This document shows, piece by piece, positions 42,382 to 51,319 of a DNA stretch of 64,000 nucleotides. Within the stretch, counting starts at the first letter, position 1. Each line of letters begins with the position of its first letter. The notes beneath the pieces were generated by a model that searched no databases, was not told the origin of the DNA, and saw nothing but the letters and a program-made list of their open reading frames with translations. The stretch comes from Streptomyces sp. CB02009 (GTDB lineage: Bacteria > Actinomycetota > Actinomycetes > Streptomycetales > Streptomycetaceae), in NCBI RefSeq assembly GCF_001905825.1, contig NZ_LIVV01000010.1, forward strand, positions 310,001 through 374,000. Direction: 5' to 3'. Position numbers and translations under genes: made by a program.

Positions 42382-43655
42382 CGGGGGATCCTGACCACGA
42401 GGCGCCAGACGCCGTCCGCCGGGCCGGCCTCGGCGGTGCCGCCGAGCAGCCGGGCCCGCTCGCCTATCCCGCGCAGACCGCGACCGCCGTTCGGGCGGGC
42501 GACCGGGGGCCGTGCGGGCAGGGGGTTCTCCATGCTGATCTCCCATTCCTCGGTACGGGCGTCGAGTACTACGCTCACGGGCTCCCCGCCCGCGTGCCGG
42601 GCCGCGTTCGTCAGACCTTCCTGAACGATCCGGTACGCCTCCCGGGACAGCGCCTCCGGTACGGGCGCGAGGTCGCCGGACACGGTCAGCGCCACCCGCG
42701 GCCCCGCGCCCCGCACCAGGGACTCCAGGGCGTCGAGCCCCGGCCCCGGCCCGGGCCCTCCCGCTCCGGCCTCCCGGGCCTCCCCGGCCTCTCCGCCCTG
42801 CTCGTCCTGCCGCAGCAGTCCGAGGACCCAGTCCAGCTCGCCGACCGTGCGCCGGGTGGTCTCCTCGATCGCGGTCAGCGCCTCCCGGACGAACGCCAGG
42901 TCCGCCCCGGCGCCGCCGTCCAGGACCCGGCGTGCGGCCCCCGCCTGGAGGGTGACCGCGCTCAGCGCGTGGCCGACCGAGTCGTGCAGCTCCCGGGCCA
43001 GCCGGTTGCGGGACTCCGCCTCCGCCGCGCGCCGCTCGGCCGCCGCGAGCCGGTCCGCCGGGCTCGGCCCGAGCAGCCGGGGCGCCTGCAGGGCGAGCAG
43101 CGCCCCGGTCCCGGCGGCCGCGGCGGCGAGCGCGAGCAGCATCAGGAGACCCGCGGGGAGCGCCGCCCAGCTCCACCACGGCCGGTCGAGACCCCAGAGC
43201 CGGCCCAGCTCCGACTCCCGCAGCGCCGGGGAGAACGGCAGGGCCATCACCGACACCGCGAAGGGCGGCAGGGCGAGCGTCGCCCCGCTGACCAGCGCTC
43301 CGGCGCCCAGGTGCAGCGTGAACCAGCCGGCCGTCCTGGCCCTCGCTGCCGGGCCCTGGGCCGGGCCGTCCGCGTACCGGTCCGCCGGTACTCCGCACAG
43401 GGCCCGCGCCGCCGCCACGGACATCGGCCGGGCCAGCGGGAACAGCGCGGCGACCGCGACCAGCGGAAGCCCCACCGCGTACGCCCCGAACTGCACCGCG
43501 AGGCTTCCGGTGAACAGGCCGCCCGCGCCGAGCAGCGCCCCCACGACCACGGAGCCGACCATCCAGAACGGCATGAACAGCGCGCCGCCCACGATCAGAT
43601 GGAGCCAGCGCCGCCTGGCCCGCTGGCCGAGGAGGGCGACCGCGCACCGTCTCAC
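42378..43655 (-). CDS. Membrane histidine kinase of the NarL/DesK type
   Basis: This 425-residue protein has about four to five membrane helices (20-175), a dimerisation/phosphoacceptor segment (RLARELHDSVGHALSAVT, phospho-His in ELHDS) and a HATPase domain (EGLTNAARHAGG, GGRGLRGIGERARLLGG). A Gly/Glu-rich insert lies before the ATPase domain (about 298-320). GTG 43655 overlaps the upstream gene's stop (GTGA). With the response regulator it makes a two-component system. Confidence 0.9.
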   Translation of the reverse strand: MRRCAVALLGQRARRRWLHLIVGGALFMPFWMVGSVVVGALLGAGGLFTGSLAVQFGAYAVGLPLVAVAALFPLARPMSVAAARALCGVPADRYADGPAQGPAARARTAGWFTLHLGAGALVSGATLALPPFAVSVMALPFSPALRESELGRLWGLDRPWWSWAALPAGLLMLLALAAAAAGTGALLALQAPRLLGPSPADRLAAAERRAAEAESRNRLARELHDSVGHALSAVTLQAGAARRVLDGGAGADLAFVREALTAIEETTRRTVGELDWVLGLLRQDEQGGEAGEAREAGAGGPGPGPGLDALESLVRGAGPRVALTVSGDLAPVPEALSREAYRIVQEGLTNAARHAGGEPVSVVLDARTEEWEISMENPLPARPPVARPNGGRGLRGIGERARLLGGTAEAGPADGVWRLVVRIPR

Positions 43656-44671
43656 GCCTCGGCGCTCCGCCGCCGCAGGACCGCGGCGAGGCAGGCGGCG
43701 AGGAGGAACCCGGTGATCATTTCGCCAGCGTAGGTCAGCTGGGCCAGGGTCGTGACCTGCTTGTCGGGATCCGTCTCCGGCATCAGCGCGACCAGGGACA
43801 TGTAGGCGCCCCAGCAGCCCACCGCGCCCGATCCGGTCCACGCGAGCGCGAGGACGGTACGCACCTTCAGCCGGGCGGGCCGGCGCAGGACCAGGCACAG
43901 GGTGAGGGCCGCGGCGACGACGACGAACACGCTCCACTGGAACTCCAGGACGGCGAAGTCGGCGTCCCGCTCGACGATCTGCCGGGGCGACAGGCCCGCG
44001 TCGGAGCCCAGCAGCCGGCTCACGTGGAGCGTGAGGGGGAAGAGCGCGACGGCGGCGGCGGCCAGGGCGGCGATCCGTACCCCGGGCCCGGAGACACCGG
44101 CGGGCGGTCCGCCGAGCCGGCCGCTCCAGAGGTGGCCCCAGCGGTCGCGGGCGTACAGCGTGAAGAGGGTCCCGAGGGAGAGGCCCTGGAGGATGAAGCC
44201 GCCGTAGACGACGGCGAAGACCCAGGAGTCCAGGAAGGGTTCGGCGGGTGCGGCGGACCGCTCGTCGCCGTTGAGGAGGGCGACCGCGAGCTGGGCGGGG
44301 TAGCCGGTCATGATCGGGGCGAGCAGTCCGGTCGCCGCCCACATGGGGAGCGCGAGGAGCCAGGCGGGCACCCGCCGTCCCCAGCGCTGGGTGAGGAGCA
44401 GGGCGAGGACGATCACGAGGACGTCGGCCAGTACGGAGACCGAGTTGGCGACGGCCAGCACCTGCCGGTTCTCCAGGAGCACGCTGCCGGCGGGGATGCC
44501 GATCTCGCTGCCCGCCACCCAGGCGGTCTTGAGCGAGATGTACGGGAGGCAGGCGAGGATCGCGACGAGCCGCAGCGCCCGGCGGGCGGGGCCGGGCCGG
44601 TCCTCGGTGCGGGGCGCGGGCGAAGGAGCGGGGGAGGGGGCGGCTGAGGGGAGGGGCTCGGTCTCGGTCAT
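43652..44671 (-). CDS. Multi-pass membrane protein of a two-component operon
   Basis: This 339-residue protein has a Pro/Ala/Ser-rich N terminus and about eight hydrophobic segments, with YISLKTAWVAGSEIGIP as a distinctive piece. It is the first gene of an operon with a kinase and response regulator, so it may be a sensor partner or transport protein for the signal. The family is not recognised. ATG 44671 with GGAG close by is preferred to the open frame reaching 44764. Confidence 0.78.
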   Translation of the reverse strand: MTETEPLPSAAPSPAPSPAPRTEDRPGPARRALRLVAILACLPYISLKTAWVAGSEIGIPAGSVLLENRQVLAVANSVSVLADVLVIVLALLLTQRWGRRVPAWLLALPMWAATGLLAPIMTGYPAQLAVALLNGDERSAAPAEPFLDSWVFAVVYGGFILQGLSLGTLFTLYARDRWGHLWSGRLGGPPAGVSGPGVRIAALAAAAVALFPLTLHVSRLLGSDAGLSPRQIVERDADFAVLEFQWSVFVVVAAALTLCLVLRRPARLKVRTVLALAWTGSGAVGCWGAYMSLVALMPETDPDKQVTTLAQLTYAGEMITGFLLAACLAAVLRRRSAEA

Positions 44672-44754
44672 GGCTCCAGGCTCGTGCCGGGACCCGTGCC
44701 GCCACGTCCTGCCCGCCGGTGATCCGCCTCCGCCGCACGGGGGAGACGAAGATG

Positions 44755-44813
44755 ATTGACCCATGTTTTTCTAGATCAATTGCACCCGTTCCGGGGGTCA
44801 ATGAGCTTCTAGA
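44755..44813. promoter_or_regulatory. AT-rich promoter region with paired repeats before the cupin gene
   Basis: ATTGACCC (44755-44762) is inverted as GGGTCAAT (44795-44802), and TTCTAGA occurs twice (44769-44775 and 44807-44813). The stretch is much more AT-rich than its surroundings and lies just before the cupin start, so binding sites for one or two regulators are likely. Confidence 0.55.
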
Positions 44814-44822
44814 GTAGTGCTC

Positions 44823-45320
44823 ATGAACGAGAACGCGCCTTTCGCCCCGCTCCTGACCCGCGCCGCCACCGCCGAGACCACCGCGGACCCCAGCAGCGTC
44901 ATGACCCTGCTCGCCGACTCCGGCACCACCGGCGGACAGCTCACCAGCTACCGCTCCACCTTCGCGAAGGGGGCGGTCGGCGCCCCGGCGCACTTCCACA
45001 CCAAGGCGTCGGAGATGTTCTACGTCATCGACGGCTCGCTCCAGGTCCTCGTCGGCGAGGAGCTGTCGGTCCTGGAGAAGGGCGACTTCCTGCTCGTGCC
45101 GCCGCACACCGCGCACGCCTTCGCGGCCGCGCCCGGCGCCGAGGCCGACGTCCTCTTCGTCTTCACGCCCGGCATGGCCCGCTTCGACTACCTGCGCCTC
45201 CTCGGCCGCGTCATGCGGGGCGAGGCGAGCTTCGAGGAGATCAAGGCCTCTTCGGAGCAGTACGACAACCACTACGTGGACAGCCCGGTCTGGCAGCAGG
45301 CGCTCGCCGAGCGCGGATGA
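44823..45320 (+). CDS. Cupin-fold protein, putative quercetinase-like or ligand-binding
   Basis: This 165-residue single cupin has motif 1 (GAPAHFHTKASEMFYVIDG, with the HxH...E set) near residues 55-73 and motif 2 (LVPPHTAHAF) near 97. The HxH, E and H would bind one metal ion. Relatives include small-molecule dioxygenases and non-catalytic cupins, so activity is uncertain. ATG 44823 is used; GTG 44817 would add two residues. It stands alone downstream of an AT-rich repeat-bearing promoter. Confidence 0.82.
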   Translation: MNENAPFAPLLTRAATAETTADPSSVMTLLADSGTTGGQLTSYRSTFAKGAVGAPAHFHTKASEMFYVIDGSLQVLVGEELSVLEKGDFLLVPPHTAHAFAAAPGAEADVLFVFTPGMARFDYLRLLGRVMRGEASFEEIKASSEQYDNHYVDSPVWQQALAERG

Positions 45321-45366
45321 CCCGCCGCCGGGGCGCGCCCCGGACGGCCGCCCCTCGCGGGAGGCC

Positions 45367-46137
45367 TCAGAGGCGGCGCGTGGCCAGCGTCAGCCGGTCC
45401 CGCGCGTCGAAGAGCGTGTCCTTGATCATCTGCTCGTGCGCCGGGGTGAGCCGCGCCACCGGCACCGAGCAGCTGATCGCGTCCCGCGCCGGGGTCCGGT
45501 AGGGGATGGCGACGCCGAAGCAGCGCAGCCCCAGCGTGTTCTCCTCGCGGTCCACCGAGATGCCCTGCTCGCGGATGACCCGCAGCTCCTCGATGAGCTG
45601 CTCGCGGTCGGTGATCGTGTGCTCGGTCAGGGCCGGGAGGGTCTCCGGGAGCAGCTTGCGCACCTGGTCGTCGGTGTGGGTGGCGAGCAGCGCCTTGCCG
45701 AGCGAGGTCGAGTGGGCGGGCAGCCGGCGCCCGACCCGGGTGAACGGCCGCAGGTAGTGCTGGGACTGACGGGTCGCCAGGTAGACCACGTTGGTGCCGT
45801 CGAGCCGCGCCAGGTGGATGGTCTCGGTGGTGTCGTCGGAGAGCCGGTCCAGGGTGGGCCGGGAGGCGGCCACCACCTCGTCGCCGTCGATGTACGAGGT
45901 GCCGACGAGCAGCGCCCGCACCCCGATGCCGTACCGGGTGCCGGTCGCGTCCGTCTCCACCCAGCCCAGCTCGACCAGGGTGCGCAGCAGCATGTACAGG
46001 CTGGACTTGGGGTAGCCGACGGCCTCCTGGACGGCGGCGAGCGAGTGCATCCCCGGGCGCCCGGCGAAGTACTCGAGCAGCTCCACGGTCCGCACCGCGG
46101 ACTTCACCTGCGCCCCGCCCATGTCGGCAGTCGCCAT
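45367..46137 (-). CDS. IclR-family regulator
   Basis: This 256-residue protein has an N-terminal winged helix (about 10-70, LAAVQEAVGYPKSSLYMLLRTL) and a C-terminal IclR effector domain (about 85-250, with LPAHSTSLGKALLA and the CFGVAIPY segment). It is divergent from the semialdehyde dehydrogenase gene, whose promoter carries two GTTC-N8-GAAC dyads. Sugar-acid control is thus likely, with a pathway intermediate as effector; that is inference. Confidence 0.9.
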   Translation of the reverse strand: MATADMGGAQVKSAVRTVELLEYFAGRPGMHSLAAVQEAVGYPKSSLYMLLRTLVELGWVETDATGTRYGIGVRALLVGTSYIDGDEVVAASRPTLDRLSDDTTETIHLARLDGTNVVYLATRQSQHYLRPFTRVGRRLPAHSTSLGKALLATHTDDQVRKLLPETLPALTEHTITDREQLIEELRVIREQGISVDREENTLGLRCFGVAIPYRTPARDAISCSVPVARLTPAHEQMIKDTLFDARDRLTLATRRL

Positions 46138-46240
46138 GACCCTCGCCCCTTTTCCGTCGTCCGGTCGCCCCCTGGCCGGCCGACCGGACAGGGCCCCTTG
46201 TGAAGACGGCCGGGCCGTCCCTAGAGTCCCGTACGGATGC

Positions 46241-46276
46241 GTTCATCTACGGGAACTGTGTTCAGAATAGCGAACA
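46241..46276. promoter_or_regulatory. Two GTTC-N8-GAAC dyads, likely IclR operators
   Basis: GTTCATCTACGGGAAC (46241-46256) and GTTCAGAATAGCGAAC (46260-46275, extendable to TGTTC...GAACA at 46259-46276) lie 19 bp apart centre to centre, about two helical turns. The second ends six bases before the GTG of the dehydrogenase. The divergent IclR regulator is the obvious ligand. Confidence 0.7.
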
Positions 46277-46281
46277 GGGGC

Positions 46282-47787
46282 GTGGCAGTGGCGGCAGAAC
46301 CAGTGTGGAGTGTGGACCCCCGGACGGGGAAGCCGCGCGAGCAGGTCGCGGTGGAGGCCGCGGCGGAGGACGTCGACCGGGCGGTGCGGGCCGCGCACGA
46401 GGTCCGCGAGACCCTCGCCGACCGGTCCGTACGAGCCGCCTTCCTGCGGACCGCCGCCGACCTCCTCCAGGAGTCCGGCGAACGGATCGTCGAGACCGCG
46501 GACGCCGAGACCGCCCTCGGACCGGCCCGCCTCAACGGCGAACTCGCCCGTACGACGGCCCAGCTGAGGGCCTTCGCCGACGTCGTCGACCGAGGCGCCT
46601 TCCTCGACATCCGCATCGACCTGCCCGACCCCGCAGCCGTCCCGCCCCGGCCCGACCTGCGCCGCTGGAAGATCCCGCTCGGCGTCGTCGCCGTCTACGC
46701 CGCGAGCAACTTCCCGCTCGCCTTCTCCGTCCCCGGCGGTGACACCGCGAGCGCCCTCGCCGCCGGCTGCCCCGTGGTGATCAAGGCCCACCCCGACCAC
46801 CCGGCCACCTCCGAACTCTGCGCCGCGCTGCTGCGCAGGGCCGCCGCGAAGGCGGGCCTCCCCGAGGACGTCGTCGTCCTCGTCCACGGCTTCGACGCGG
46901 GCGTCGCGCTCGTCGGCCACCCGCTCGTCGCGGCCGCCGGCTTCACCGGCTCGGTGCGCGGCGGACGGGCCCTCTTCGACGCGGCCGCCGCCCGGCCCGT
47001 CCCCATCCCCTTCCACGGCGAACTCGGCTCCCTCAACCCGGTGGTGCTCACCCCGGCCGCCGTCGAGGAGCGGGCCGAGGAGATCGGCGCCGGGCTCGCC
47101 GGCTCCATGACCCTGGGCGCGGGCCAGTTCTGCACCAAGCCCGGCTTCGTCCTCGCCCCCTCGGGCGAGGCCGGCGACCGGTTCGTGGGCGCGCTGACGG
47201 CGGCCCTGGGCGACACCGAGCCGGCCGTGATGCTCGACCACCGGATGCGGGGCGACTTCCTCGCCCGCACCCGGGAGATGGCACGGGACGAGGGCGTCAC
47301 GGCACCGGTGCACCCCGAGGCCGGCGATCCGCACACGGTCAGGGCCGGCTTCCTCGCGGTCACCGTCCGGACCCTGGTCGACGACGACCGCCGGGACCTC
47401 ACGGAGGAGTGCTTCGGCCCGGTCACCGTCGTCGCCCGCTACGACTCCCGTACGGAGATCACCGAGGCCCTCGCGCGCGTGCCCGGCAACCTCACCGCCA
47501 CCCTGCACATCGCCGAGCAGGGCGAGGACGAGGACGCCGCCCCGCTCCTCGCCGCACTCACCCCGCTCGCGGGCCGCGTCCTCGTCAACGGCTGGCCCAC
47601 CGGCGTCGCCGTCGCCGCCGCCCAGCACCACGGCGGCCCCTACCCGGCCACCACCTCCACCGCCACCTCGGTCGGCGCGACCGCGATCGAGCGCTGGCTG
47701 CGCCCGGTCACCTACCAGTCGACCCCCGGGCACCTGCTCCCGCCGGAGCTCCGCGACGGCAACCCGCTGGGCCTGCCCCGCCACTGA
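46282..47787 (+). CDS. 2,5-dioxovalerate (2-oxoglutarate semialdehyde) dehydrogenase
   Basis: This protein of about 501 residues is an aldehyde dehydrogenase of the NADP-dependent KGSADH type. WKIPLGVVAVYAASNFPLAF and FHGELGSLNP contain the NADP-site and general-base Glu; GAGQFCTKPG contains the catalytic Cys. KGSADH oxidises 2-oxoglutarate semialdehyde to 2-oxoglutarate, the step right after KdgD. GTG 46282 is chosen after CAGGGG and downstream of the operator; ATG 46237 would overlap both dyads. It is divergent from the IclR gene. Confidence 0.87.
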   Translation: MAVAAEPVWSVDPRTGKPREQVAVEAAAEDVDRAVRAAHEVRETLADRSVRAAFLRTAADLLQESGERIVETADAETALGPARLNGELARTTAQLRAFADVVDRGAFLDIRIDLPDPAAVPPRPDLRRWKIPLGVVAVYAASNFPLAFSVPGGDTASALAAGCPVVIKAHPDHPATSELCAALLRRAAAKAGLPEDVVVLVHGFDAGVALVGHPLVAAAGFTGSVRGGRALFDAAAARPVPIPFHGELGSLNPVVLTPAAVEERAEEIGAGLAGSMTLGAGQFCTKPGFVLAPSGEAGDRFVGALTAALGDTEPAVMLDHRMRGDFLARTREMARDEGVTAPVHPEAGDPHTVRAGFLAVTVRTLVDDDRRDLTEECFGPVTVVARYDSRTEITEALARVPGNLTATLHIAEQGEDEDAAPLLAALTPLAGRVLVNGWPTGVAVAAAQHHGGPYPATTSTATSVGATAIERWLRPVTYQSTPGHLLPPELRDGNPLGLPRH

Positions 47788-47803
47788 GCCCGGCCACCGG
47801 CGG

Positions 47804-48859
47804 TCACCCCCCGACGCGCACCACGATCTTCCCGAGGTGCGCGTTGGACTCCATCAGCCGATGGGCGTCGGCGATCCGTTCCAGACCGTCGAAGGTCTCG
47901 GCGATCACCGGCGCCAGGGAGCCGTCGCGCAGCCCCGCGCCGATGAACCCCGCCACCCGCCGACGCCCTTCCGCGGTCCTCACGAGCGCCCCGTTGGCGT
48001 AGGTGTGGACCGTCTGCGGCCAGTTCATCGACAGGGCCACCGGCCGGGGGTCCAGCCAGCCGTACAGCACCGCCGTGCCGCCGGGCCGCAGCGCGTCCCC
48101 GAGCCGGGCGAACCCGGGACCGCCGATCGCGTCGAAGACGAGGGCGGCGCCCGCCCCGCCGGTCAACCGCCGCACCTCCTCGGCCAGGTGCCCGGTGCCC
48201 GTGGCGTCCGTGGCGTCCGTGGTGGCGGCGGCGTCGGTGGGTTCCGTCACGATCACGTGCGCGGCCCCGAGCTCCAGGAGCCGCTTCCGCTTGTCCTCGC
48301 CGCGCGTGGTCGCCACCGGCACGGCGCCGACCCGCAGCGCCGTCTGGATCGCGGCCGTCCCCACGCCGCTGGACGCCCCCGTGATCACCACGTGGTCGCC
48401 GGCGCCGAGACCGCCGGTCAGCACCATGCCGCCGTACGCGGTGGAGTACGTCAGCCAGACCGCCGCGGCCGTCACCGCGTCCACCCCCTCGGGCCGGGCC
48501 ACCAGGTACTCCTCCGGCAGCACCACCCGCTCCGCGTGCACCCCGTGCGTCCCGAACTCGAAGTTGGCCGCCGCCATCACCGGATCACCCGGGGCGTACG
48601 CGGTGACCCCCGCCCCGACCGCCTCGACGACCCCCGCCGCCTCGTAGCCGATCCGCGAACCCGGCAGCGTCGCCGGGTAGTAGTACGTGCCCGCGCGGAA
48701 GAGCGCCTCGGCGCGGTTGAGTCCGATCGCCTCGACGCGTACGAGCACCTCGCCCGGCCCGGGGTCGGGCAGCGCCACCTCCTCCACGCCCAGCACCTCG
48801 GGACCGCCGAGCCCGTGGAAGAGAACCGCCTTGGTCGTCCTGCCTGTTGTCGTCGTCAT
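47804..48859 (-). CDS. Zinc-free MDR quinone oxidoreductase-like protein
   Basis: This 351-residue medium-chain dehydrogenase/reductase has an N-terminal GroES-like domain and a nucleotide site GASSGVGTAAIQTA (about 160). No catalytic zinc cysteines or structural zinc lobe are seen, so it fits NADPH:quinone oxidoreductases. An inserted Ala/Asp/Thr repeat (TDAAATTDATDATGT, about 217) is unusual. It is divergent from the frameshifted AraC-type regulator at 48960, which may control it. ATG 48859 is chosen by family N terminus. Confidence 0.85.
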   Translation of the reverse strand: MTTTTGRTTKAVLFHGLGGPEVLGVEEVALPDPGPGEVLVRVEAIGLNRAEALFRAGTYYYPATLPGSRIGYEAAGVVEAVGAGVTAYAPGDPVMAAANFEFGTHGVHAERVVLPEEYLVARPEGVDAVTAAAVWLTYSTAYGGMVLTGGLGAGDHVVITGASSGVGTAAIQTALRVGAVPVATTRGEDKRKRLLELGAAHVIVTEPTDAAATTDATDATGTGHLAEEVRRLTGGAGAALVFDAIGGPGFARLGDALRPGGTAVLYGWLDPRPVALSMNWPQTVHTYANGALVRTAEGRRRVAGFIGAGLRDGSLAPVIAETFDGLERIADAHRLMESNAHLGKIVVRVGG

Positions 48860-48959
48860 GCCCCGACCGTAGAAGCGCGCGGCGAGACGATCCATATCCC
48901 CATGGCTCCCGGTCATGTCCGATCGTCTCGCCGTCCTCGGTGAGGAGTACGGTGCCGGG

Positions 48960-49873
48960 ATGGACGTACTGAGCGATGCCATCGCCGCCATGCGCACCGG
49001 CCGGCCCCACTCCTCCCGCACGGTCCGCTTCGCGCCCTGGGGAATCCGCTTCCCCGCGAGTCAGGGCGCCGGATTCCACGTCGTCCTCCAGGGCACCGCC
49101 TGGCTGCTGCCCCGGACGGCACCGCCCCCGTCCGGCTCGGCCCCGGCGACGTCGTCCTGCTCGCCCACGGCACCGGCCACGGACTCGCCGACCGGCCCGA
49201 CACCCCGCTCGTCGACGCCCTGCCGGCCGCCGACGGCTCCTGGCCCACCGGGCCCGACCGGGGGCCCGTCGGCGCCGAGGAGACCCTGCTCCTCTGCGGC
49301 GCCTACCAGCTCAGCCGGGCCCGCGCCCACCCGCTGCTGACCGAGCTGCCCCCGTACGTCCACCTCCCCGCCCGGGTCGGCGCCCACCCCCGGCTGCGGG
49401 CCGCCGTCGACCTGCTCGGCGCCGAACTCGCCGAACCCCAGCCGGGATCGGACGCCATCGTGCCCGCCCTGCTCGACACCCTGCTGCTGTACCTGCTGCG
49501 CACCTGGTGGCTCAGCGTGTGCGCCGACCGCTCCACGGGCTGGTCGGCGGCCCTCGGCGACCCGGTCGTGGCCGGAGCCCTCCGGGCCCTCCACGACGAC
49601 CCGGCCAGAGCCTGGACCGTCGAGGAACTCGGCGCCCTCGGCGGCCTCTCCCGCGCCGCCTTCGCCCGCCGCTTCACCGCCCTCGTCGGCCGGTCCCCCC
49701 TCGCCTACCTCACCTGGTGGCGGATGACGGCGGCGGGCCGCCTCCTGCGCACGGACGACCTCCCGCTCCGCGCGGTGGCCGAACGCTCCGGATACTCCTC
49801 GGAGTTCGCCTTCGCCAAGGCCTTCAAGCGGGAGTACGGGATGGCCCCGGGGCAGTACCGCAAGGGGGCCTGA
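48960..49873 (+). pseudogene. AraC-family regulator (cupin_6) with one-base deletion
   Basis: From ATG 48960 the first 51 residues read as the N terminus of a cupin_6 AraC regulator (MDVLSDAIAAMRTGRPHSS to QGTAWLLP). The frame is lost at CCCC (49109-49112). Adding one C restores PDGTAPVRLGPGDVVLLAHG and the reading continues to the double helix-turn-helix (LSRAAFARRFTALVGRSPLAYL and RAVAERSGYSSEFAFAKAFK) and stop 49873, about 304 residues. It is a true mutation or a homopolymer sequencing error. GAGGAG precedes the ATG. It is divergent from the quinone oxidoreductase. Confidence 0.83.
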
Positions 49874-49879
49874 GCCCGC

Positions 49880-51247
49880 TCAGCGGCCCCGGCGGCCCGG
49901 CAGGCGGAGGGAGAGCAGCGTCGTCAGGGCGAGGAGGGCCGCGCTGATCAGCAGGCTCGTGCGGAGCGCCGACTCCACGGACGCCGCCGCCAGGGAGCCG
50001 AAGACCGCGATCGCGAGGGCGCCGGCCGTCTGCCGGACCGCGTTCAGGAGGCCCGCCGCCGTGCCCGCGCGCTCCGCCGGGACCGCCTCCATCATCGAGG
50101 CGATCAGCGGCGGCAGCGAGAAGCCCGCACCCAGGGCGAGGGGGACGAGCAGGAGCGCCTGGGCCACCTGCGGGGTGTGCGCGTCGACCGTGAGCAGACC
50201 GAGCAGGCCCGCCACCGCGACCGCCTGGCCGACGACGATCGGCAGCCGCGCCCCGTACCGCGCCGCCACCCGCGCCGACAGGATGTTCACCCCGGCGAGC
50301 AGCCCCGTCATCGGCAGGAACATCAGCCCGGCGGCCAGCGCAGTGAGGCCCAGCACCTGCTGGAAGAAGAGGCTGAAGACGAACAGCATTCCGTAGAAGG
50401 CCACGCTGTTCGCCGAACCCGCCGCCACCGCCACCGCCACCGTCCTGTTCTGGAACAGGCCCAGCGGCACCACCGGGTGCCTCCGCCGCGTCTCGACCAG
50501 CAGGAAGGCGGCGAACGAGACCCCGGCGAGCCCCAGCGCCCACCACGCCTCCGTGCCGCCCTCGATGGCGGCGAAGGTCAGCGCCCCGAGCGCCGCCATC
50601 GCCGTGAGCTGCCCCGGCAGGTCCAGCGGGGCGGGCCTGCGCCGCGAACGCGCCACCCGGCTCAGCAGCGCCAGCGCGAGCAGCCCCAGCGGAAGGTTCA
50701 CGAAGAAGATGCCCCGCCAGCTCCACGCCGTGGTCAGCGCCCCGCCCGCGACCGGGCCGAACGCCACCGCGACCGTGCCGCCCGCGGCCCAGAGCGACAC
50801 CGCCCGTGCCCGCCGCACCGGATCGCCGTACGCCTCCCGGACGAGCGCGAGCGAGGCCGGCAGCATCACGGCCGCCGCCACCCCCTGCACCGCCCGCGCC
50901 GCCAGGAGCGCCGGAAGGCCCGGGGCCAGACCGCAGGCCGCCGAGGCGAGGACGAAGGCGACGGCGCCGATCCCGTACGCCCGGCTCGCCCCGACCCGGT
51001 CGGCGAGCGCCCCGCTGGAGAGCAGCAGCGCCGCGAAGGCCAGGGTGTACGCGTCGACCACCCACTGGAGCCCCGACATCCCGGTCCGCAGATCGGCGCC
51101 GATCGCGGGCAGGGCGACGTTCACGACGGAGGTGTCCAGCGTGATGAGCGCGAACCCGAGCATCGCCGCGGCCAGGGCGGGGCCGGGGGACGTCCGGGCG
51201 GAGGAGGGGGCGTCGACGGGCGGTTCGGCGAGGTCTGTTGAGGACAT
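49880..51247 (-). CDS. DHA2-family (14-TMS type) MFS drug exporter
   Basis: This 455-residue transporter has the MFS motif GALADRVGASRAYGIG (loop 2-3) and ALITLDTSVVNVALPAIGADL in helix 1, diagnostic of the DHA2/QacA group. It exports drugs using the proton gradient. It is divergent from a GlxA-type regulator, a common pump-regulator layout. ATG 51247; the long open frame beyond is spurious. Its 3' end lies 6 bp from the convergent AraC pseudogene. Confidence 0.9.
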   Translation of the reverse strand: MSSTDLAEPPVDAPSSARTSPGPALAAAMLGFALITLDTSVVNVALPAIGADLRTGMSGLQWVVDAYTLAFAALLLSSGALADRVGASRAYGIGAVAFVLASAACGLAPGLPALLAARAVQGVAAAVMLPASLALVREAYGDPVRRARAVSLWAAGGTVAVAFGPVAGGALTTAWSWRGIFFVNLPLGLLALALLSRVARSRRRPAPLDLPGQLTAMAALGALTFAAIEGGTEAWWALGLAGVSFAAFLLVETRRRHPVVPLGLFQNRTVAVAVAAGSANSVAFYGMLFVFSLFFQQVLGLTALAAGLMFLPMTGLLAGVNILSARVAARYGARLPIVVGQAVAVAGLLGLLTVDAHTPQVAQALLLVPLALGAGFSLPPLIASMMEAVPAERAGTAAGLLNAVRQTAGALAIAVFGSLAAASVESALRTSLLISAALLALTTLLSLRLPGRRGR

Positions 51248-51319
51248 GGACCCAGCTTCATGATCGACGGACCCGTACAGTAGTGGCCCGAATGCCATAT
51301 GCCCGGAGGTTCTGGCCAC

